From the NCBI RefSeq assembly GCF_019429625.1, contig NZ_JAHXRW010000001.1, forward strand, positions 310,001 through 374,000: a stretch of DNA of 64,000 nt, given 5' to 3'. Origin of the DNA: Celeribacter sp. PS-C1 (GTDB lineage: Bacteria > Pseudomonadota > Alphaproteobacteria > Rhodobacterales > Rhodobacteraceae). Below are positions 16,503 through 25,967 of the stretch, in pieces. The translations under genes and the position numbers were made by a program. The notes under the pieces are model-generated. The model saw only the letters and a list, made by a program, of their open reading frames with translations. It was not told the DNA's origin and ran no database searches. Numbering within the stretch: position 1 is the stretch's first letter; each line of letters opens with the position of its first letter.

Positions 16503-17021
16503 CTAGGAACGGAAATTCCGCAGGAAGAGGCCAAAGCCGACCAGGGCCGCGCCATCGACCAAAAGCTCGATCCCCAGAAAAAGCCCCAAAAGCGACAGAG
16601 AAATCGCGGCGAAATTCCCGAGGATATAGCCGCCCAAAAGCACGGTCACCGCGCCCGAGAGAAGCAGCATCCAGAACATCCGACTTTCCCGCATCCGCCA
16701 AGCCATCAAAAGCCGGACCACGCCGGAGATCAGTAGGAAAAAGGTGATGACGAGGGTCAAGGAGACCGTGCCGTCCATCGGATTGGCTACGAAACTCACG
16801 CCGATCATAAGGCTGATCAGCCCCCAGATCATCGAAAACACGCGGTTGTCGTGTTCAATGCCTGAGAACCCGGCCCAAAGTTTCGCCGCCCCTGCCAAGA
16901 TAAAAAGAGCGCCGAGCACCACGGTGATTGCGAGCGACGTCGCAACCGCATTTCCGAGCGCCAGAAGGCCGAAGAGAAAGGTCAGTACGCCAATCGCGAC
17001 CCATGTTTTCCAGTTCGTCAT
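16503..17021 (-). CDS. HdeD/DUF308-family membrane protein
   Basis: This is an inner-membrane protein of 172 aa with six hydrophobic segments of about 20 residues each, arranged as repeated pairs (LTFLFGLLALGNAV, VVLGALFILAGAAKL, IWGLISLMIGVSFV, and so on). This is the pattern of HdeD/DUF308. E. coli HdeD is tied to acid resistance at high density; the role here is not known. AAGGAGAG lies 5 nt before the ATG. Confidence 0.8.
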   Translation of the reverse strand: MTNWKTWVAIGVLTFLFGLLALGNAVATSLAITVVLGALFILAGAAKLWAGFSGIEHDNRVFSMIWGLISLMIGVSFVANPMDGTVSLTLVITFFLLISGVVRLLMAWRMRESRMFWMLLLSGAVTVLLGGYILGNFAAISLSLLGLFLGIELLVDGAALVGFGLFLRNFRS

Positions 17022-17073
17022 GACGCTCTCCTTTTATGCCTTACCGTAGATATAAGTGTTTACGGCCAAAAGA

Positions 17074-17100
17074 AAACGGCGCGCATGTGGCACGCCGTTT
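17074..17100 (-). terminator. Terminator of leuCD
   Basis: AAACGGCG and CGCCGTTT pair around an 11-nt loop and are followed on the minus strand by TCTTTT, 28 bp after the leuD stop. Confidence 0.85.
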
Positions 17101-17127
17101 CATGTTTTTCGCGATCACGCCTTAGGA

Positions 17128-17733
17128 TTAAACCCAGGGGCGCGCCTGAGCCATTTTGTCTTCATAGGCGTCGATGTCTTTGACATGCGCCATGGTCAGG
17201 CCAATATCGTCGAGGCCTTCGAGCAGGCAGTGTTTCTTGAACGCGTCAACCTCGAAGGGGAAGCTTTCGCCATCAGACGTGGTCACCGTCTGCGCCTCCA
17301 GATCGACGACCATACGGGCGTTCGAGCCTTTCTCGGCGTCCTTCATCAACACATCCACAACCTCTTGCGGCATCACGATCGGCAGGATGCCGTTCTTGAA
17401 GCAGTTGTTGTAGAAAATGTCGGCAAACGACGTGGAGATCACGCATTTGATGCCGAAATCCGCAATCGCCCAAGGCGCGTGTTCCCGCGAGGAGCCACAG
17501 CCAAAGTTGTCGCCCGCCACGAGGATCTGCGTGTCGCGATACTGCGGTTTGTTCAGGACGAAATCGGGGATTTCATTGCCTTGACGGTCGTAGCGCATCT
17601 CGTCGAACAGGTTCACACCAAGGCCGGAGCGCTTGATGGTTTTCAGGAACACTTTCGGGATGATCATATCCGTGTCGATGTTCACCAGCGGCATGGGGGC
17701 CGCGATACCGGTCAGTTTTTCGAACTTTTCCAT
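17128..17733 (-). CDS. leuD: 3-isopropylmalate dehydratase small subunit
   Basis: LeuD pairs with LeuC to convert 2-isopropylmalate to 3-isopropylmalate. Swivel-domain marks are DTDMIIPK (residues about 20-27), [17 protein letters not shown] (about 74-90) and [17 protein letters not shown]. It is 201 aa, normal. AAGGAG precedes the ATG, and only 12 bp separate it from the leuC stop, so the two are one transcript. Confidence 0.97.
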   Translation of the reverse strand: MEKFEKLTGIAAPMPLVNIDTDMIIPKVFLKTIKRSGLGVNLFDEMRYDRQGNEIPDFVLNKPQYRDTQILVAGDNFGCGSSREHAPWAIADFGIKCVISTSFADIFYNNCFKNGILPIVMPQEVVDVLMKDAEKGSNARMVVDLEAQTVTTSDGESFPFEVDAFKKHCLLEGLDDIGLTMAHVKDIDAYEDKMAQARPWV

Positions 17734-17745
17734 CTTTGCGGCTCC

Positions 17746-19173
17746 TTAGGCGGTCTCGGTTTCGTTCATCAGCTCGCGCACATCGGTCAGGTGACCGGTG
17801 ACGGCGGCAGCGGCGGCCATGGCAGGCGACACGAGGTGCGTTCGGCCCTTATAGCCCTGACGACCCTCGAAGTTGCGGTTCGAGGTGGAGGCGCAGCGCT
17901 CACCCTCGGACAGCTGATCGGGGTTCATGGCAAGGCACATGGAGCACCCGGCCAGACGCCATTCGAAACCGGCCTCTTTGAAAATGTCGGCGAGACCTTC
18001 TTCCTCAGCTTGCGCACGCACAAGACCAGACCCCGGCACGACCATGGCACGCATGCCGTCCTTGATCTTCTTGCCTTTGAGGATCGCAGCCGCGGCCCGC
18101 AGGTCTTCGATCCGACCGTTGGTGCAGGAGCCGATGAATACGGTGTCGATCTGGATGTCGGTCAGTTTCTGACCCACTTCGAGACCCATGTACTCAATGG
18201 CGCGTTTCGCTGCGTCCACCTTGCCGCCTTTGAAGGATTCGGGCGCAGGCACAACAGCGGAAATCGGCAGAACGTCCTCGGGCGAGGTGCCCCAGGTCAC
18301 AACCGGCTCAATCTCTTCGCCTTTCAGCGTCACGACCTTGTCGAAATGCGCGCCTTCGTCGGTGTAAAGCGTCTTCCACCACGCCAGAGCGGCCTCGAAC
18401 TGCGCGCCTTTCGGGGCGTGCGGGCGGCCTTTGACATATTCAAAGGTGGTTTCGTCCGGCGCGATGAGACCGGCGCGGGCGCCACCTTCGATCGCCATGT
18501 TACAGACGGTCATCCGACCTTCCATCGACAGATCGCGAATCGCTTCGCCGCAATATTCGATGACGTAGCCGGTGCCGCCGGCGGTGCCGGTTTCGCCGAT
18601 CACGGCCAGCGTGATGTCCTTGGCGGTCACGCCGGGGCGCAGCTTGCCGGTGATTTCCACCTTCATGTTCTTGGATTTCTTCTGGATCAGCGTTTGCGTC
18701 GCCAGAACGTGTTCCACCTCGGAGGTGCCGATACCGTGGGCCAGCGCACCAAACGCGCCGTGAGTCGCGGTGTGGCTGTCGCCGCAAACAACGGTCATAC
18801 CGGGCAGGGTCCAGCCCTGTTCCGGGCCGACGATGTGCACGATGCCCTGACGCACGTCAGAGACCGGGTAGTAGTTCACGCCAAACTCTTTCGCGTTTTT
18901 GTCGAGGGCTTCGACTTGAATGCGGGACTCTTCGTTGGCGATGACGCCGGACACGCGGTCCAGAGTGGTCGGCACGTTGTGGTCCGGCACGGCGATGGTT
19001 TTTTCCGGCGCGCGGACTTTACGGCCCGCCATACGCAGACCTTCAAAGGCCTGAGGGGACGTCACTTCGTGGACGAGGTGGCGGTCGATATAGAGCAGGC
19101 AGGTGCCATCCTCTTGCTCATGGGCCACATGGGCGTCCCAGATTTTATCATAGAGTGTCTTCGGGGCGGTCAT
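17746..19173 (-). CDS. leuC: 3-isopropylmalate dehydratase large subunit
   Basis: LeuC is the [4Fe-4S] aconitase-family subunit of isopropylmalate isomerase. The three cluster cysteines are visible in FIGSCTNGR (about residue 350) and [10 protein letters not shown] (about 410-413). The active-site regions [24 protein letters not shown] and [12 protein letters not shown] are intact. It is 475 aa, normal. GGGAGAG precedes the ATG. The 228 bp between this gene and the divergent mscS contain no recognisable leucine-rich leader peptide, so attenuation is not supported. Confidence 0.97.
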   Translation of the reverse strand: MTAPKTLYDKIWDAHVAHEQEDGTCLLYIDRHLVHEVTSPQAFEGLRMAGRKVRAPEKTIAVPDHNVPTTLDRVSGVIANEESRIQVEALDKNAKEFGVNYYPVSDVRQGIVHIVGPEQGWTLPGMTVVCGDSHTATHGAFGALAHGIGTSEVEHVLATQTLIQKKSKNMKVEITGKLRPGVTAKDITLAVIGETGTAGGTGYVIEYCGEAIRDLSMEGRMTVCNMAIEGGARAGLIAPDETTFEYVKGRPHAPKGAQFEAALAWWKTLYTDEGAHFDKVVTLKGEEIEPVVTWGTSPEDVLPISAVVPAPESFKGGKVDAAKRAIEYMGLEVGQKLTDIQIDTVFIGSCTNGRIEDLRAAAAILKGKKIKDGMRAMVVPGSGLVRAQAEEEGLADIFKEAGFEWRLAGCSMCLAMNPDQLSEGERCASTSNRNFEGRQGYKGRTHLVSPAMAAAAAVTGHLTDVRELMNETETA

Positions 19174-19431
19174 TTCGCTCTCCCGTGGATGTGCTGTGAA
19201 ATTGGAAAGTTTTGGATCAGGCGCGCGGACACGCCGAAAGGTCCGACATCAAAGTCGGGCTAGCACGGATTGCATTGCGCCGTGGAAACGCCACGGCAAC
19301 CATGCACGGTCTGCGATCTCAAACATACGTTCCATGGCGCTGACATATAGCTTGCCCGCGAGTCTCGCAAGAGAGATGCGCTTGCAGGTGCGCGCCCGGC
19401 CATGCAAAGCTTGGTGAAAAGGGAGTATGGC

Positions 19432-20748
19432 GTGGATCCGACACAGATCACCAACCTTTTGGGCGAGACGGGCAGCGATGTGCTGACCTTTCTCGAGGGG
19501 CTGCTTCGGCGCTGGAACCTTTATCAGATCGGGATTTCACTCGTTGCTTTAAGTGTCGCAATCTTTTTGGGGCGCTACTTGCAGGCGCGGATGCGCGATT
19601 GGATGCGGGGGCTCGAAGGGCGCCCGAAATGGCAACTCCGTTGGCTTTTGGCGATTGAAAAGCGGCTGGTTCTGATCGTTTGGGCGGTGCTGCTTTGGGG
19701 TGTCTATGCCGTGATGCAGGAAATCACCTGGCCGTCGCGCTCCTACCTTATCGCGATTCTGGCAAGAATCGTTTCGGCTTGGGTCGCGGTTGAACTGGTG
19801 GTGCAGCTGGTGAAAAACCGTGCGTTGCGCCGCCTGATGCGCTGGGGGCTTTGGGCCTATGTGACGCTCTATTTCTTTGGCGGCATTGAGGGCGCGGCGG
19901 CGTTTCTCGACTCTGTCGCCATCACCTTCGGCAGCTTCCGCCTGTCTGCTCTTGCGGTGCTCAAGGCGCTAGTCGTCACAGGCCTGCTCTTTACCATGGC
20001 CAAGCTTATTTCGGGGCAAACATCGACCCAAATCCGGCGGAATGAGGATATTTCGCCCTCGATGAAAGAGCTGATCATCAAGGTGGTTCAGCTCGCTCTC
20101 TTTGGCTCCGCCTTCTTTATCGGGTTGAAGGCTGTGGGTTTCGATCTCACCGGCCTTGCGGTGCTTTCGGGCGCGATTGGTGTCGGTTTGGGCTTTGGTC
20201 TGCAAAAGGTGGTGTCGAATCTCATCTCGGGTGTGATCATTCTCTTGGACAAGTCGATCAAGCCCGGTGATGTGATCTCTCTGGGCGAGACCTTTGGTTG
20301 GATCAACGCGCTGGGCGCACGCTATGCGTCGATCACGACACGGGACGGCAAGGAATACCTGATCCCGAACGAGGATCTGATCACAGGTCAGGTGGTGAAT
20401 TGGTCTCACACCAATGATTTCGTGCGTCTCGACATCTATTTCGGCACCGCCTACGGCGACGACCCACATTTGGTGCGCAAGGTCGCGATTGAGGCCGCGC
20501 AGACCGTGGATCGTGTGCTCACATCGAAACCGCCCGTCTGTCACATCGTGGGCTTCGGCGACAGCTCCGTGGATTACATCCTGCGGTTCTGGATTACGGA
20601 CCCCACGGGCGGCCTCACCAATGTGCGCGGCAATGTCTATCTGGCGCTTTGGGATGCGTTCAAAGCCCATGAGATTTCCATTCCCTTCCCGCAACGCGAG
20701 GTGCGCGTGTTGGATGGCTCTACCCTTGCGACGAAGGCGTTGGACTGA
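19432..20748 (+). CDS. MscS-family mechanosensitive channel
   Basis: This is an inner-membrane channel that opens on membrane tension and protects against osmotic down-shock. The pore helix is LSGAIGVGLGFGLQKVVSNLISGVIIL (about residues 258-284), with the Gly/Ala packing typical of MscS TM3. A beta domain (KPGDVISLGETFGWI, LIPNEDLITGQVVNWS) and a mixed C-terminal domain follow. Four to five extra helices precede the core, making it larger (438 aa) than E. coli MscS (286). The GTG at 19432 was chosen because AAAAGGGAG lies directly upstream; ATG 19402 would add ten residues. Confidence 0.88.
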   Translation: MDPTQITNLLGETGSDVLTFLEGLLRRWNLYQIGISLVALSVAIFLGRYLQARMRDWMRGLEGRPKWQLRWLLAIEKRLVLIVWAVLLWGVYAVMQEITWPSRSYLIAILARIVSAWVAVELVVQLVKNRALRRLMRWGLWAYVTLYFFGGIEGAAAFLDSVAITFGSFRLSALAVLKALVVTGLLFTMAKLISGQTSTQIRRNEDISPSMKELIIKVVQLALFGSAFFIGLKAVGFDLTGLAVLSGAIGVGLGFGLQKVVSNLISGVIILLDKSIKPGDVISLGETFGWINALGARYASITTRDGKEYLIPNEDLITGQVVNWSHTNDFVRLDIYFGTAYGDDPHLVRKVAIEAAQTVDRVLTSKPPVCHIVGFGDSSVDYILRFWITDPTGGLTNVRGNVYLALWDAFKAHEISIPFPQREVRVLDGSTLATKALD

Positions 20749-20853
20749 ACGTTGCTCCGCGAATTCGCCAAACATTGAGATTTCGCCAGAGCGATGCTAT
20801 CTTTGATCCATGCCCAGTGCCGGGGCCGACCGGCGCGTATCCCAAGGAGGACT

Positions 20854-20913
20854 ATGTCCTGTCTCACGCACAGAGCGCGGCAAACAGCGCCGCAACCCCG
20901 GAGGCGCCCATGA
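20854..20913 (+). CDS. Possible 19-codon leader ORF in front of rsfS
   Basis: An ATG 3 nt after the strong site AAGGAGG opens a 19-codon frame, rich in Arg and Pro (ending in RRRP), whose TGA overlaps the rsfS ATG as ATGA. The arrangement looks like translational coupling. No known peptide is recognised. The same AAGGAGG has no good start codon in the rsfS frame. Confidence 0.35.
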   Translation: MSCLTHRARQTAPQPRRRP

Positions 20914-21311
20914 CGGGAGCCATGCCGGTGAAGATCGGAGGCGAGCAATTGCTCGATTTCGTTACCTCTTTCCTTGATCAAGACAAAGCCGAAGACCTCG
21001 TGTCCATCGACCTCTCGGGGAAATCCGAAGTGGCCGATTACATGGTCATTTGCTCCGGTCGTTCGACGCGTCAGGTGTCCGCGATGGCGGAAAAACTGTC
21101 CGACACGCTGAAACAGCAGTTCGGCATTTTCTCGCGTGTCGAGGGCAAGGAACAGGGCGACTGGGTGCTGATCGACGCAGGCGATGTGATCGTCCACATC
21201 TTCCGTCCGGAAGTGCGCGATTTCTACCAGCTCGAAAAAATGTGGATGTCCCCGGAAGAGGCCAAAGAGGCGCTCAAGGGCAGAGCCACTGAAGTTTCGT
21301 CCGAGAGCTAA
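20910..21311 (+). CDS. rsfS: Ribosome silencing factor RsfS
   Basis: RsfS binds ribosomal protein L14 (uL14) on the 50S subunit and blocks joining to 30S, mainly when nutrients are short. Family marks are DLSGKSEVADYMVICSGRS, DWVLIDAGDVIVHIFRPEVRDFYQLEKMW. It is 133 aa from ATG 20910, which has GGAGG 5 nt upstream. The frame is open further upstream, but the extra residues are not family sequence. It is followed directly by rlmH with a one-base TAATG overlap, a common arrangement for two large-subunit factors. Confidence 0.92.
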   Translation: MTGAMPVKIGGEQLLDFVTSFLDQDKAEDLVSIDLSGKSEVADYMVICSGRSTRQVSAMAEKLSDTLKQQFGIFSRVEGKEQGDWVLIDAGDVIVHIFRPEVRDFYQLEKMWMSPEEAKEALKGRATEVSSES

Positions 21312-21781
21312 TGCGGGTTCAGATATGCGCTGTGGGCCGGCTTCGCGCCGGTCCTGAAGCCGCGCTGATTGACGATTACACCACCCGGTTCGACCGCACC
21401 GGGCGTGCGCTGGGCCTCGGGCCTTTGACCATCACGGAAGTCGAAGACAAGAAAGGCGGCGGCATGAAGGCCGAAGCCGATCTGTTGCAGCGCGCCCTGC
21501 CGAAAGGCGGCGTGATTGTCACGATGGACGAGCGCGGCAAGATTGTGTCCTCGCCCGAATTTTCCAACAAACTGGCGGAATGGCGCGATGCCGGGCGCTC
21601 TGACGTGGCTTTCGTCATCGGTGGTGCGGATGGGATCGACCCAAGCCTGCGGGCGCAGGCGGATTTCTCAATCTCGCTGGGGAAAATGGTCTGGCCGCAC
21701 ATGCTGGCCCGAGCGATGCTGACCGAACAGCTTTATCGCGCCGCCTCTATTCTGGCCGGATCGCCCTATCATCGGGTGTAG
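21311..21781 (+). CDS. rlmH: 23S rRNA (pseudouridine1915-N3)-methyltransferase RlmH
   Basis: RlmH is a SPOUT methyltransferase that methylates pseudouridine 1915 in helix 69 of 23S rRNA on 70S ribosomes, using SAM. The knot motifs are FVIGGADGIDPSL and the C-terminal SLGKMVWPHMLARAMLTEQLYRAASILAGSPYHR, which ends at the usual family terminus. It is 156 aa, normal. The start overlaps the rsfS stop by one base. Confidence 0.96.
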   Translation: MRVQICAVGRLRAGPEAALIDDYTTRFDRTGRALGLGPLTITEVEDKKGGGMKAEADLLQRALPKGGVIVTMDERGKIVSSPEFSNKLAEWRDAGRSDVAFVIGGADGIDPSLRAQADFSISLGKMVWPHMLARAMLTEQLYRAASILAGSPYHRV

Positions 21782-21885
21782 TGAGAGTATTTTTGCCAAG
21801 AAGAAGCGCAAAGCGGTTCAAACGCACGCGGTGGCGCGTTAGATAGGGGCAAAGAGGTCGTTCTCTTATTGTAAAGGAGCCCGCT

Positions 21886-23412
21886 ATGGCCGCGCCGAAA
21901 CCCGTTGTTCTTTGCATTCTCGATGGTTGGGGCGTTGGCCCGACGCCCGAGGCCAACGCGCCGGTTCTGGCGAAGACGCCGAATTTTGATCGGCTGATGG
22001 CGGAGTGTCCGAACAATACACTGATCACCTTCGGGCCGGATGTGGGGCTGCCGACCGGGCAGATGGGCAACTCCGAAGTGGGGCATACCAACATCGGTGC
22101 GGGTCGAGTTGTTGCGATGGATTTGGGTCAGATTGACCTAGCCATTGAAGACGGCTCTTTCTTTAAAAACGAGGCGATTGTGCGCTTTGCCAAGACCGTC
22201 AAAGAGGCGGGTGGCACAGCGCATCTCATGGGTGTGATTTCCGACGGTGGCGTGCATGGCCATATCGAGCATACGCTGGCCGCCGCGCAGGCGATCACCG
22301 ATCTCGGTGTGCCGGTTGTGATTCATGCGATCACCGACGGGCGTGACGTGGCGCCGCAATCCGCAGTCAAGTTCATGGCGGAGTTTGAAAAACGTCTGCC
22401 GGAGTTTGCGACCATCGGCACTGTGATCGGGCGCTATTACGCGATGGATCGAGACAACCGCTGGGAGCGGGTGTCTCAGGCCTATGAGGCCATCGTCAAA
22501 GGCATCGGCGTGGAACGCGCTGCGACGGCGCTTGAGGCTGTGGAAAACTCCTACGCGCGCGGTGACACGGACGAATTCGTGAAAGCCACCGTGATTGGGG
22601 ATTATGACGGCATCGTCGATGGCGATGGGGTCTTTTGCAATAATTTCCGGGCCGACCGGGCGCGCGAGATTCTGCGCGCGATTGGTGAGCCGGAGTTCGC
22701 GGATTTCGACACCGGCCCGCGTCCGACCTATTCGGAACTCTTGGGCATGGTGGAATATTCCACGGGCCACAACGCCTATATGCAAACCGCCTATCCGCCG
22801 CGCGACATCAAGAACACGCTGGGGGAATGGGTCGCCAAACACGGGCTGAAACAGTTCCGCCTAGCCGAGACCGAGAAATATCCGCATGTGACCTTCTTTC
22901 TCAATGGCGGCAAGGAAGTGCCGGAGGAGGGCGAAGATCGTTTCATGCCGAAATCGCCGAAAGTGGCGACCTATGATCTTCAGCCGGAGATGAGCGAGCC
23001 GGAAGTGGCGGAGAAATTCGTCTGGGCGATTGATGAGGGTTACGACTTGATTGTGACCAATTTCGCCAACCCTGATATGGTCGGGCATACCGGCATTCTG
23101 GAGGCTGCGATGGCTGCTTGTGAGGCGGTGGATGACGGTCTGGGCAAGGTGGTCGCCGAGCTGGAAAAGGTCGGCGGCGCGATGTTGGTGATCGCGGATC
23201 ACGGCAATTGCGAGACCATGGTCGATCCGGTGACCGGCGGGCCGCACACGGCGCATACCACGAACCCGGTTCCGGTGATCCTGTTCGGCGGGCCCGCAGG
23301 CGTGTCTCTGCGCGATGGTGGGCGTCTGGCCGATGTGGCGCCGACGATCCTTGAACTGATGGGATTGCCGCAGCCGAAGGAAATGACGGGTGTGAGTCTC
23401 ATCGTCAAATGA
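21886..23412 (+). CDS. gpmI: 2,3-bisphosphoglycerate-independent phosphoglycerate mutase
   Basis: GpmI interconverts 3- and 2-phosphoglycerate in glycolysis and gluconeogenesis with Mn2+. Motifs are LCILDGWGVG (metal Asp), GQMGNSEVGHTNIGAGR (the phosphorylated Ser), HAITDGRDVAPQSA, NFRADRARE, NFANPDMVGHTG and IADHGNCETM. It is 508 aa, normal. AAAGGAG precedes the ATG. Its stop overlaps the next start as ATGA, joining it to the EnvC-like and CtpA genes, an order common in alphaproteobacteria. Confidence 0.97.
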   Translation: MAAPKPVVLCILDGWGVGPTPEANAPVLAKTPNFDRLMAECPNNTLITFGPDVGLPTGQMGNSEVGHTNIGAGRVVAMDLGQIDLAIEDGSFFKNEAIVRFAKTVKEAGGTAHLMGVISDGGVHGHIEHTLAAAQAITDLGVPVVIHAITDGRDVAPQSAVKFMAEFEKRLPEFATIGTVIGRYYAMDRDNRWERVSQAYEAIVKGIGVERAATALEAVENSYARGDTDEFVKATVIGDYDGIVDGDGVFCNNFRADRAREILRAIGEPEFADFDTGPRPTYSELLGMVEYSTGHNAYMQTAYPPRDIKNTLGEWVAKHGLKQFRLAETEKYPHVTFFLNGGKEVPEEGEDRFMPKSPKVATYDLQPEMSEPEVAEKFVWAIDEGYDLIVTNFANPDMVGHTGILEAAMAACEAVDDGLGKVVAELEKVGGAMLVIADHGNCETMVDPVTGGPHTAHTTNPVPVILFGGPAGVSLRDGGRLADVAPTILELMGLPQPKEMTGVSLIVK

Positions 23413-24530
23413 AGACCCTGATCGCAGCCTTTGCCTTGGTGCTGGCCACGCCGGTCGTGGCCCAGGAAAGCCCGGCGGCCCTGGCCGAGCTGGCGGTTGC
23501 GCAATTCAACGATGCGCACAGCAGGTTGGAGGCCGCCGAGTCTGCACCGGATCGGGTCAAGGCCCTGACAGGCGTCGTGCGCGCCTATGAAGATGGTCTC
23601 GAAGCCATGCGTTCGGGTCTCAGACAGGTGTCTTTGCGCGAGAGCGAGTTGTCGCGCGAGTTCGCCGATGAAAGCGGGCAATATGCTCAGCTTTTGGGGG
23701 TTCTAATCGGTATGAAACCGGATGCCTCGCCCGAGGCTTTGGTGCATCCGAGTGGCCCTCTGGGACAGGCGCGAGCCGGCATGTTGGTGGCTTCTGTCGC
23801 GCCGTCGGTGCAGGCCGAGGTCGAAGAAATGCGTATTCGCCTCGAAGAGGTGCAAATCCTGCGCGAGTTGCAGAGCGAGGCTTTGGAGACCCTGTCGCAA
23901 GGACTTCAAGACGTGCAACAGGCGCGCACTGATCTGTCGCAGGCCATGTCGGATCGCACCGATCTGCCGCGGCGGTTCACAACCGATCCGGAGCGGATCA
24001 AAACATTGATCGACAGTTCGGAGACGCTTGAAGCCTTTGCTGCGGGGCTTGCCGTGATGGATGTGGTGGATGGGATCGCGCCTATGCCGGCGCTGGAGCC
24101 CGGCACATGGTCCGCGCCCGTGCCGGGCCGACCGCTTCGGGGCTTTAACGAGGCCGATGCGGCGGGCGTGGAACGCCCCGGCTGGCTTTGGGCGACGCGG
24201 CCCTTGTCGCTTGTGACCACGCCCTGGCCCGCCACCGTGCGCTATAAGGGACCGTTTCTCGACTACGGAAACGTGATCATTCTTGAGCCCGGAAATGACC
24301 TATTGCTCATTCTGGCCGGGCTCGATGAGGTTTATGGTGATGTTGGCGCGGTTGTTCCCGCCGGAACGGCCGTGGGTCTCATGGGGGGCGCTGCTCCCGA
24401 TCTCGACGACTTTGTTAAAAATGCTACCCAAGGCACTGGCGCGAGTCTGTCGGAGACGCTTTATATAGAGGTAAGAGAGGGTGGCCAGCCCGTGAACCCG
24501 GAACGGTGGTTTGCTGGCGGCCCGCTGTGA
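23409..24530 (+). CDS. EnvC-like murein hydrolase activator
   Basis: This is a periplasmic protein of 373 aa with a signal peptide (IAAFALVLATPVVAQ), two long helical, probably coiled-coil stretches (about 25-110 and 135-200) and a C-terminal LytM/M23-like domain (about 255-365). The LytM zinc ligands are not apparent, as expected for EnvC-type activators that switch on amidases without cutting peptidoglycan themselves. Recognisable M23 core pieces are VRYKGPFLDYGNVIILEPG and LLILAGLDEVYGDVGAVVPAGTAVGLMG. The start overlaps the gpmI stop. Confidence 0.82.
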   Translation: MKTLIAAFALVLATPVVAQESPAALAELAVAQFNDAHSRLEAAESAPDRVKALTGVVRAYEDGLEAMRSGLRQVSLRESELSREFADESGQYAQLLGVLIGMKPDASPEALVHPSGPLGQARAGMLVASVAPSVQAEVEEMRIRLEEVQILRELQSEALETLSQGLQDVQQARTDLSQAMSDRTDLPRRFTTDPERIKTLIDSSETLEAFAAGLAVMDVVDGIAPMPALEPGTWSAPVPGRPLRGFNEADAAGVERPGWLWATRPLSLVTTPWPATVRYKGPFLDYGNVIILEPGNDLLLILAGLDEVYGDVGAVVPAGTAVGLMGGAAPDLDDFVKNATQGTGASLSETLYIEVREGGQPVNPERWFAGGPL

Positions 24531-24575
24531 GACGATTCAGAACTTGCAGATGTGGGTTCGTGAGAGAGGACTGAG

Positions 24576-25901
24576 ATGAAAAAATACATGATGGCTGGCG
24601 TGGCCGGCATCCTTGCAGGCACGTTGATCTCGACCCAGTTCGCGGGGCCGCTTCTGGCACAAGAGGCGGAGAAATCGTCGAATGTCTATGAGCAGCTCGA
24701 CCTGTTTGGCGATGTGTTCGAACGCATCCGCGCGCAATATGTCGAAGAGGTCGATGCCGAAGATCTGGTCGAGGCGGCCATTGACGGCATGCTTTCCTCG
24801 CTCGATCCGCACTCGTCTTATCTGTCGCCGAAGGACGCTGCGGATATGCGTGTGCAGACCTCCGGTTCCTTCGGCGGTCTTGGCATCGAGGTGACCCAAG
24901 AAGAAGGCTTTGTCAAAGTCGTCGCGCCTATGGATGGGACGCCTGCGGATATCGCCGGGATCGAAGCGGGCGATTTCATCACTGGCGTGGATGGTCAAAG
25001 CGTTCTGGGCATGACTTTGGATGAAACCGTGGAGTTGATGCGCGGGCCGGTGGGCTCCGAGATCATCATCACCGTGGTGCGCGAAGGCGTCGAAGAGCCG
25101 TTTGATGTGTCGATCATCCGCGACACGATTAAACTCACCGCCGTGCGTTCGCGTGTCGAAGATCATGCCATTGTGCTGCGTGTCACCACCTTTAACGACC
25201 AGACCTATCCGAACTTGGAAAGCGGTCTGAAAGAGGGGATCGAAGAACTGGGTGGCATCGATAATGTTGACGGCATCATCGTCGATCTGCGCAACAACCC
25301 GGGCGGTCTTTTGGATCAGGCGATCAAGGTCTCTGACGCTTTCCTCGATGAGGGCGAGATCGTTTCGACCCGTGGCCGCACGCCGGAAGAAAGCACCCGC
25401 GTGAACGCCACCGAGGGCGATCTGGCCGAGGGCAAGCCGATTGTCGTGCTGATCAACGGCGGCTCTGCCTCGGCGTCCGAGATTGTGTCCGGCGCGCTTC
25501 AGGATCATCACCGCGCGGTTGTGGTCGGCACCAAATCTTTTGGCAAGGGTTCGGTTCAGACCGTCATGCCCCTGCGTTCTGATGGTGCCATGCGTCTGAC
25601 CACGGCGCGTTACTATACGCCGTCGGGTCGTTCGATTCAGGCGTTGGGCATTTCGCCTGACATCGTTGTGCAGCAACCGCCGCGCCAGCCTGTCACCGAA
25701 GAGACGGAGGACACGCCGACGTTCCGTTCCGAGGCCGATCTGCGCGGTGCGCTGGACAATGACAGCCTGACCGAGGACGAACGTGCCAAGATTGAAGAGG
25801 AGCGCGCCGCCGCCGAAGAGGCCGCGAAGCTGCGCGATGAGGACTTCCAACTGGCCTATGCGATCGACCTTTTGAAAGGCCTGTCGAAAATCGGCAACTG
25901 A
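24576..25901 (+). CDS. ctpA: C-terminal processing protease (S41)
   Basis: This is a periplasmic serine protease with a PDZ domain, of the CtpA/Prc family, that trims or degrades envelope proteins and in other bacteria controls peptidoglycan hydrolases. It has an N-terminal signal/anchor (residues 4-22), a PDZ domain (about 85-165) and an S41 domain. The Ser lies in NGGSASASEIVSGAL and the Lys in GTKSFGKGSVQT. The C-terminal 80 residues are acidic and helical. It is 441 aa, normal. GAGAGGA precedes the ATG. Its place behind the EnvC-like gene fits a cell-wall remodelling unit. Confidence 0.95.
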   Translation: MKKYMMAGVAGILAGTLISTQFAGPLLAQEAEKSSNVYEQLDLFGDVFERIRAQYVEEVDAEDLVEAAIDGMLSSLDPHSSYLSPKDAADMRVQTSGSFGGLGIEVTQEEGFVKVVAPMDGTPADIAGIEAGDFITGVDGQSVLGMTLDETVELMRGPVGSEIIITVVREGVEEPFDVSIIRDTIKLTAVRSRVEDHAIVLRVTTFNDQTYPNLESGLKEGIEELGGIDNVDGIIVDLRNNPGGLLDQAIKVSDAFLDEGEIVSTRGRTPEESTRVNATEGDLAEGKPIVVLINGGSASASEIVSGALQDHHRAVVVGTKSFGKGSVQTVMPLRSDGAMRLTTARYYTPSGRSIQALGISPDIVVQQPPRQPVTEETEDTPTFRSEADLRGALDNDSLTEDERAKIEEERAAAEEAAKLRDEDFQLAYAIDLLKGLSKIGN

Positions 25902-25921
25902 TCCCAAATAACAGAGCTTAT

Positions 25922-25947
25922 AAGGGGGCGCATTGAGCGCCCCTTTT
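25922..25947 (+). terminator. Terminator after ctpA
   Basis: AAGGGGGCGC and GCGCCCCTTTT form a strong stem with a 5-nt loop, 20 bp after the ctpA stop. rppH starts 20 bp further on, so it needs read-through or a promoter inside this gap. Confidence 0.88.
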
Positions 25948-25967
25948 ACTGAAGGCAAAGAAAACCC

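Noticed and set aside
17056-19263. Very long open frame (735 codons) on the plus strand across leuD and leuC
   Set aside because: It is exactly antisense to two certain genes. Histidine/arginine-rich composition is what GC-rich antisense frames give, and there is no ribosome site or domain.
19174-19401. Leucine leader peptide or attenuator upstream of leuC
   Set aside because: No frame with a run of Leu codons and no terminator/antiterminator pair is present. The minus-strand frame crossing here is not leucine-rich in a clustered way.
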